Of a stretch of 35,283 nt of DNA, positions 34,301-35,283 are shown one piece after another. A program made the position numbers and the translations under genes. The notes beneath the pieces are model-generated. The model ran no database searches. It was not told the DNA's origin and saw nothing but the letters and a program-made list of their open reading frames with translations. The DNA lies in the NCBI RefSeq assembly GCF_900187645.1, contig NZ_FYEE01000021.1:1-35283 (forward strand), read 5' to 3'. Within the stretch, counting starts at the first letter, position 1. The number at the start of each line of letters is the position of its first letter. The DNA comes from Pseudomonas sp. Irchel 3E20 (lineage in GTDB: Bacteria > Pseudomonadota > Gammaproteobacteria > Pseudomonadales > Pseudomonadaceae).

Positions 34301-35283
34301 GGCGCCGAAGGTCACCGCCGTGGTGCCGCTGAAGTTGGTGCCGGTCAGGGTCACCGTGGTGCCGCCTGTTGCGGGGCCACTGCTCGGGGAAATGCTGCTG
34401 ACCGTCGGTGCCCCCACATAGGTGAAACGATCCGCCGCACTGGTAGCGCTGGTGCCACCGGTAGTGGTGACGCGCACGTCGACCGTGCCCGCTCCTGCTG
34501 GCGCTGTGGCGGTGATTTGAGTCGCGCTGTTGACTGTGAAGCCGGTAGCGGCGGTGGCGCCGAAGGTGACCGCTGTGGTGCCGCTGAAATTGGTGCCGTT
34601 CAGCGTTACCGTGGTGCCGCCTGTTGCGGGGCCACTGCTCGGGGAAATGCTGCTGACGGTCGGTGCCCCCACATAGGTGAACTGATCTGCCGCACTGGTA
34701 GCACTGGTGCCGCCCGTGGTGGTGACGCGCACGTCTACTGTGCCGGTTCCTGCTGGCGCTGTGGCGGTGATTTGAGTCGCGCTATTAACCGTGAACCCCG
34801 TGGCCGCAGTGGCACCGAAGGTCACCGCCGTGGTGCCGCTGAAGTTGGTGCCGTTCAGCGTTACCGTGGTGCCGCCTGTTGCGGGGCCACTGCTCGGGGA
34901 CATGCCGCTGACGGTCGGTGCCCCCACATAGGTGAACTGATCTGCCGCACTGGTAGCACTGGTGCCGCCCGTGGTGGTGACGCGCACGTCTACTGTGCCG
35001 GTTCCTGCTGGCGCTGTGGCGGTGATTTGAGTCGCGCTATTGACCGTGAACCCCGTGGCCGCAGTGGCGCCGAAAGTGACAGCCGTAGTGCCACTGAAGT
35101 TGGTGCCGGTCAGCGTTACCGTGGTGCCGCCTGTTGCAGGGCCACTGCTGGGGGAAATAGCGCTGACCGTCGGTGCCCCCACATAGGTGAACTGATCTGC
35201 CGCGCTGGTAGCACTGGTGCCGCCCGTGGTGGTGACGCGCACGTCTACCGTGCCCGCTCCTGCTGGCGCGGTGGCGGTGATTT
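31358..35283 (-). CDS. Giant IPT/TIG-repeat autotransporter, 5' end beyond the window
   Basis: The frame is open from the right edge to a stop at 31358 (at least 1307 aa; the true start is not in view). From the N-terminal side it has at least six IPT/TIG domains (AAPTVSxISPSSGPATGGTTVTLxGTNFSGTTAVTFG type, 82-85 aa each), a Big/cadherin-like domain (GYAGTDTFTYTATNAAGTSAPATVSITV), and two He_PIG-type putative Ig domains (GLPAGLSM...GTPTQTGTFTVTATATD and NLPAGVSW...GTPSQSGSFAITLTATD). Next comes an alpha-helical linker (FASGQINNFQQRLEALHSG), then an autotransporter barrel of about 280 residues ending in GKPF with a terminal Phe. It is probably a long surface adhesin. The repeats are nearly identical at DNA level, so repeat number can be expected to vary between strains. 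Confidence 0.93.
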   Translation of the reverse strand, partial: ITATAPAGAGTVDVRVTTTGGTSATSAADQFTYVGAPTVSAISPSSGPATGGTTVTLTGTNFSGTTAVTFGATAATGFTVNSATQITATAPAGTGTVDVRVTTTGGTSATSAADQFTYVGAPTVSGMSPSSGPATGGTTVTLNGTNFSGTTAVTFGATAATGFTVNSATQITATAPAGTGTVDVRVTTTGGTSATSAADQFTYVGAPTVSSISPSSGPATGGTTVTLNGTNFSGTTAVTFGATAATGFTVNSATQITATAPAGAGTVDVRVTTTGGTSATSAADRFTYVGAPTVSSISPSSGPATGGTTVTLTGTNFSGTTAVTFGATAATGFTVNSATQITATAPAGTGTVDVRVTSLGGTSVTSAADQFTYVTAPTLTSISPNSGPTAGGTSVTVNGSGFTGATAVSFGGNSASAFTVNSASQITATAPAGSGTVDVRVTTTGGTTATSAADQFTYANAPTIASLAPAVGPTTGGTVVTLSGGGFTGATAVNFGGNSASAFTVNSASQITATAPAGTGTVDVRVTTPGGSSAPAQFTYINVAVGPVSATVAYGSSANPIALNLGSFVPTSVTVASAAAHGTATASGTGISYTPTPGYAGTDTFTYTATNAAGTSAPATVSITVTAPVQNTTASGGWSTGGGQAYSQTLTWHGGAAPYSAFNVSGLPAGLSMTATTATSLTIAGTPTQTGTFTVTATATDSSTGSGPFAAPATFTLTVGAAPPLTLTPGASTLNATHGSAFTQAFSVSGGIAPYTLAQGGNLPAGVSWNGATATLSGTPSQSGSFAITLTATDGSTGTPGTVTQHYTLQVADETPVAPSQAANSAGPGQPVEVDLTNNASGGPFIAANLLTSVPASVGRASIHEAGAGAANLRAAPARVAGKRFVLRFVPNPDASGVVNLSYTLSNASLTSSPGLISISLSARSDPSKDAEVQGLLNAQANSSRRFASGQINNFQQRLEALHSGNVSPFSNGFTLSTASLKRQRLNDDPTGIEQWLQIKNAKMQAEPSLRTTPSSEQMPALGNQPGDAPTSPLAFWTSGTISIGDDAKRSADKEQKFVTSGLSVGADYRWAPNLTLGVGLGYGHDKTDIGDNGSRSQADSYSVAVYGSYRPIESIYLDGVLGYQRLSFDNRRYVTDNAGVVNGKRDGNQTFASLTAGYEYREAQWLLSPYARLDLADGKLDRYRERGDDIFALSYDEQKVKTTSTSLGLRSQYATSTALGEVTPSLRLEYQHDFQGAGDASMRYADNGSTQYRVSLAPLSQDRGMLGLGLGLLTESDWTLRMEYQFTLGSGAQQTQSMLFNLGKPF
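33666..35283 (-). repeat. Tandem 255-bp coding repeats (IPT/TIG units)
   Basis: Units start at 33666 (246 bp), 33912, 34167, 34422, 34677 and 34932 (255 bp each), and a partial unit starts at 35187 and runs to the edge. The units from 34422 rightward are close to identical; 34677-34931 and 34932-35186 differ at only about 14 positions by eye. The two units nearest the barrel are clearly diverged (GGNSASAF in place of GATAATGF). The array encodes the distal part of the adhesin. Confidence 0.92.

Noticed and set aside
33666..35283. CRISPR array or non-coding satellite
   Set aside because: Units are 246-255 bp, contiguous, without unique spacers, and in frame as IPT/TIG protein domains.

Overview
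The window reads as a chromosomal segment of a Pseudomonas of the P. fluorescens group. The evidence is its high GC with strong GC3 bias, the bkdA1-bkdA2-bkdB-lpdV operon with divergent bkdR, Pseudomonas-type REP/REPIN hairpins, Anr-type FNR boxes and the housekeeping gene repertoire. This assignment is inference from gene content; no database was searched.

Layout. (1) 1-1186: remnant of a type VI lipase (Tle3-like) module. The effector gene keeps its N- and C-terminal parts but lacks the catalytic middle and changes frame at the junction. It is translationally coupled (ATGA) to a small membrane-protein gene cut by the window edge. (2) 1461-8262: branched-chain amino acid catabolism, with the 2-oxoacid dehydrogenase complex (E1 alpha, E1 beta, E2, E3), the aminotransferase ilvE on the same strand downstream, and the Lrp-type activator bkdR divergent. 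Together they carry Val/Leu/Ile to acyl-CoA. (3) 8272-13066: a persulfide-dioxygenase-like metallo-hydrolase opposite a TauE/SafE permease, then an SDR plus APH-like kinase pair, then a D-2-hydroxyacid dehydrogenase. (4) 13401-21863: a SdaC-like amino acid transporter, a SulP transporter behind a well-placed Anr box, acnB, a DUF1289 protein, and a two-domain universal stress protein divergent from the tRNA hydroxylase miaE with a second perfect Anr box between them. (5) 21996-23978: an RstA/RstB-like two-component pair behind a palindromic promoter. (6) 24066-35283: an accessory cell-surface region with a possible small exported protein, two tandem paralogous repeat proteins of unknown function (656 and 659 aa), a pertactin-like autotransporter, and, convergent with it, a very large autotransporter built of nearly identical 255-bp IPT/TIG repeats that runs off the window.

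The most unusual material is region 6: two collinear unknown paralogs made of four spaced GD-x-(I/V)-x-x-x-(W/Y) modules, beside two type Va autotransporters, across a stretch of lower GC whose edges fall inside genes. Second are the two Anr boxes, which tie sulfate-family transport, stress protein and possibly an oxygen-using tRNA hydroxylase to oxygen status. Third is a 137-nt element of nested inverted repeats upstream of acnB.
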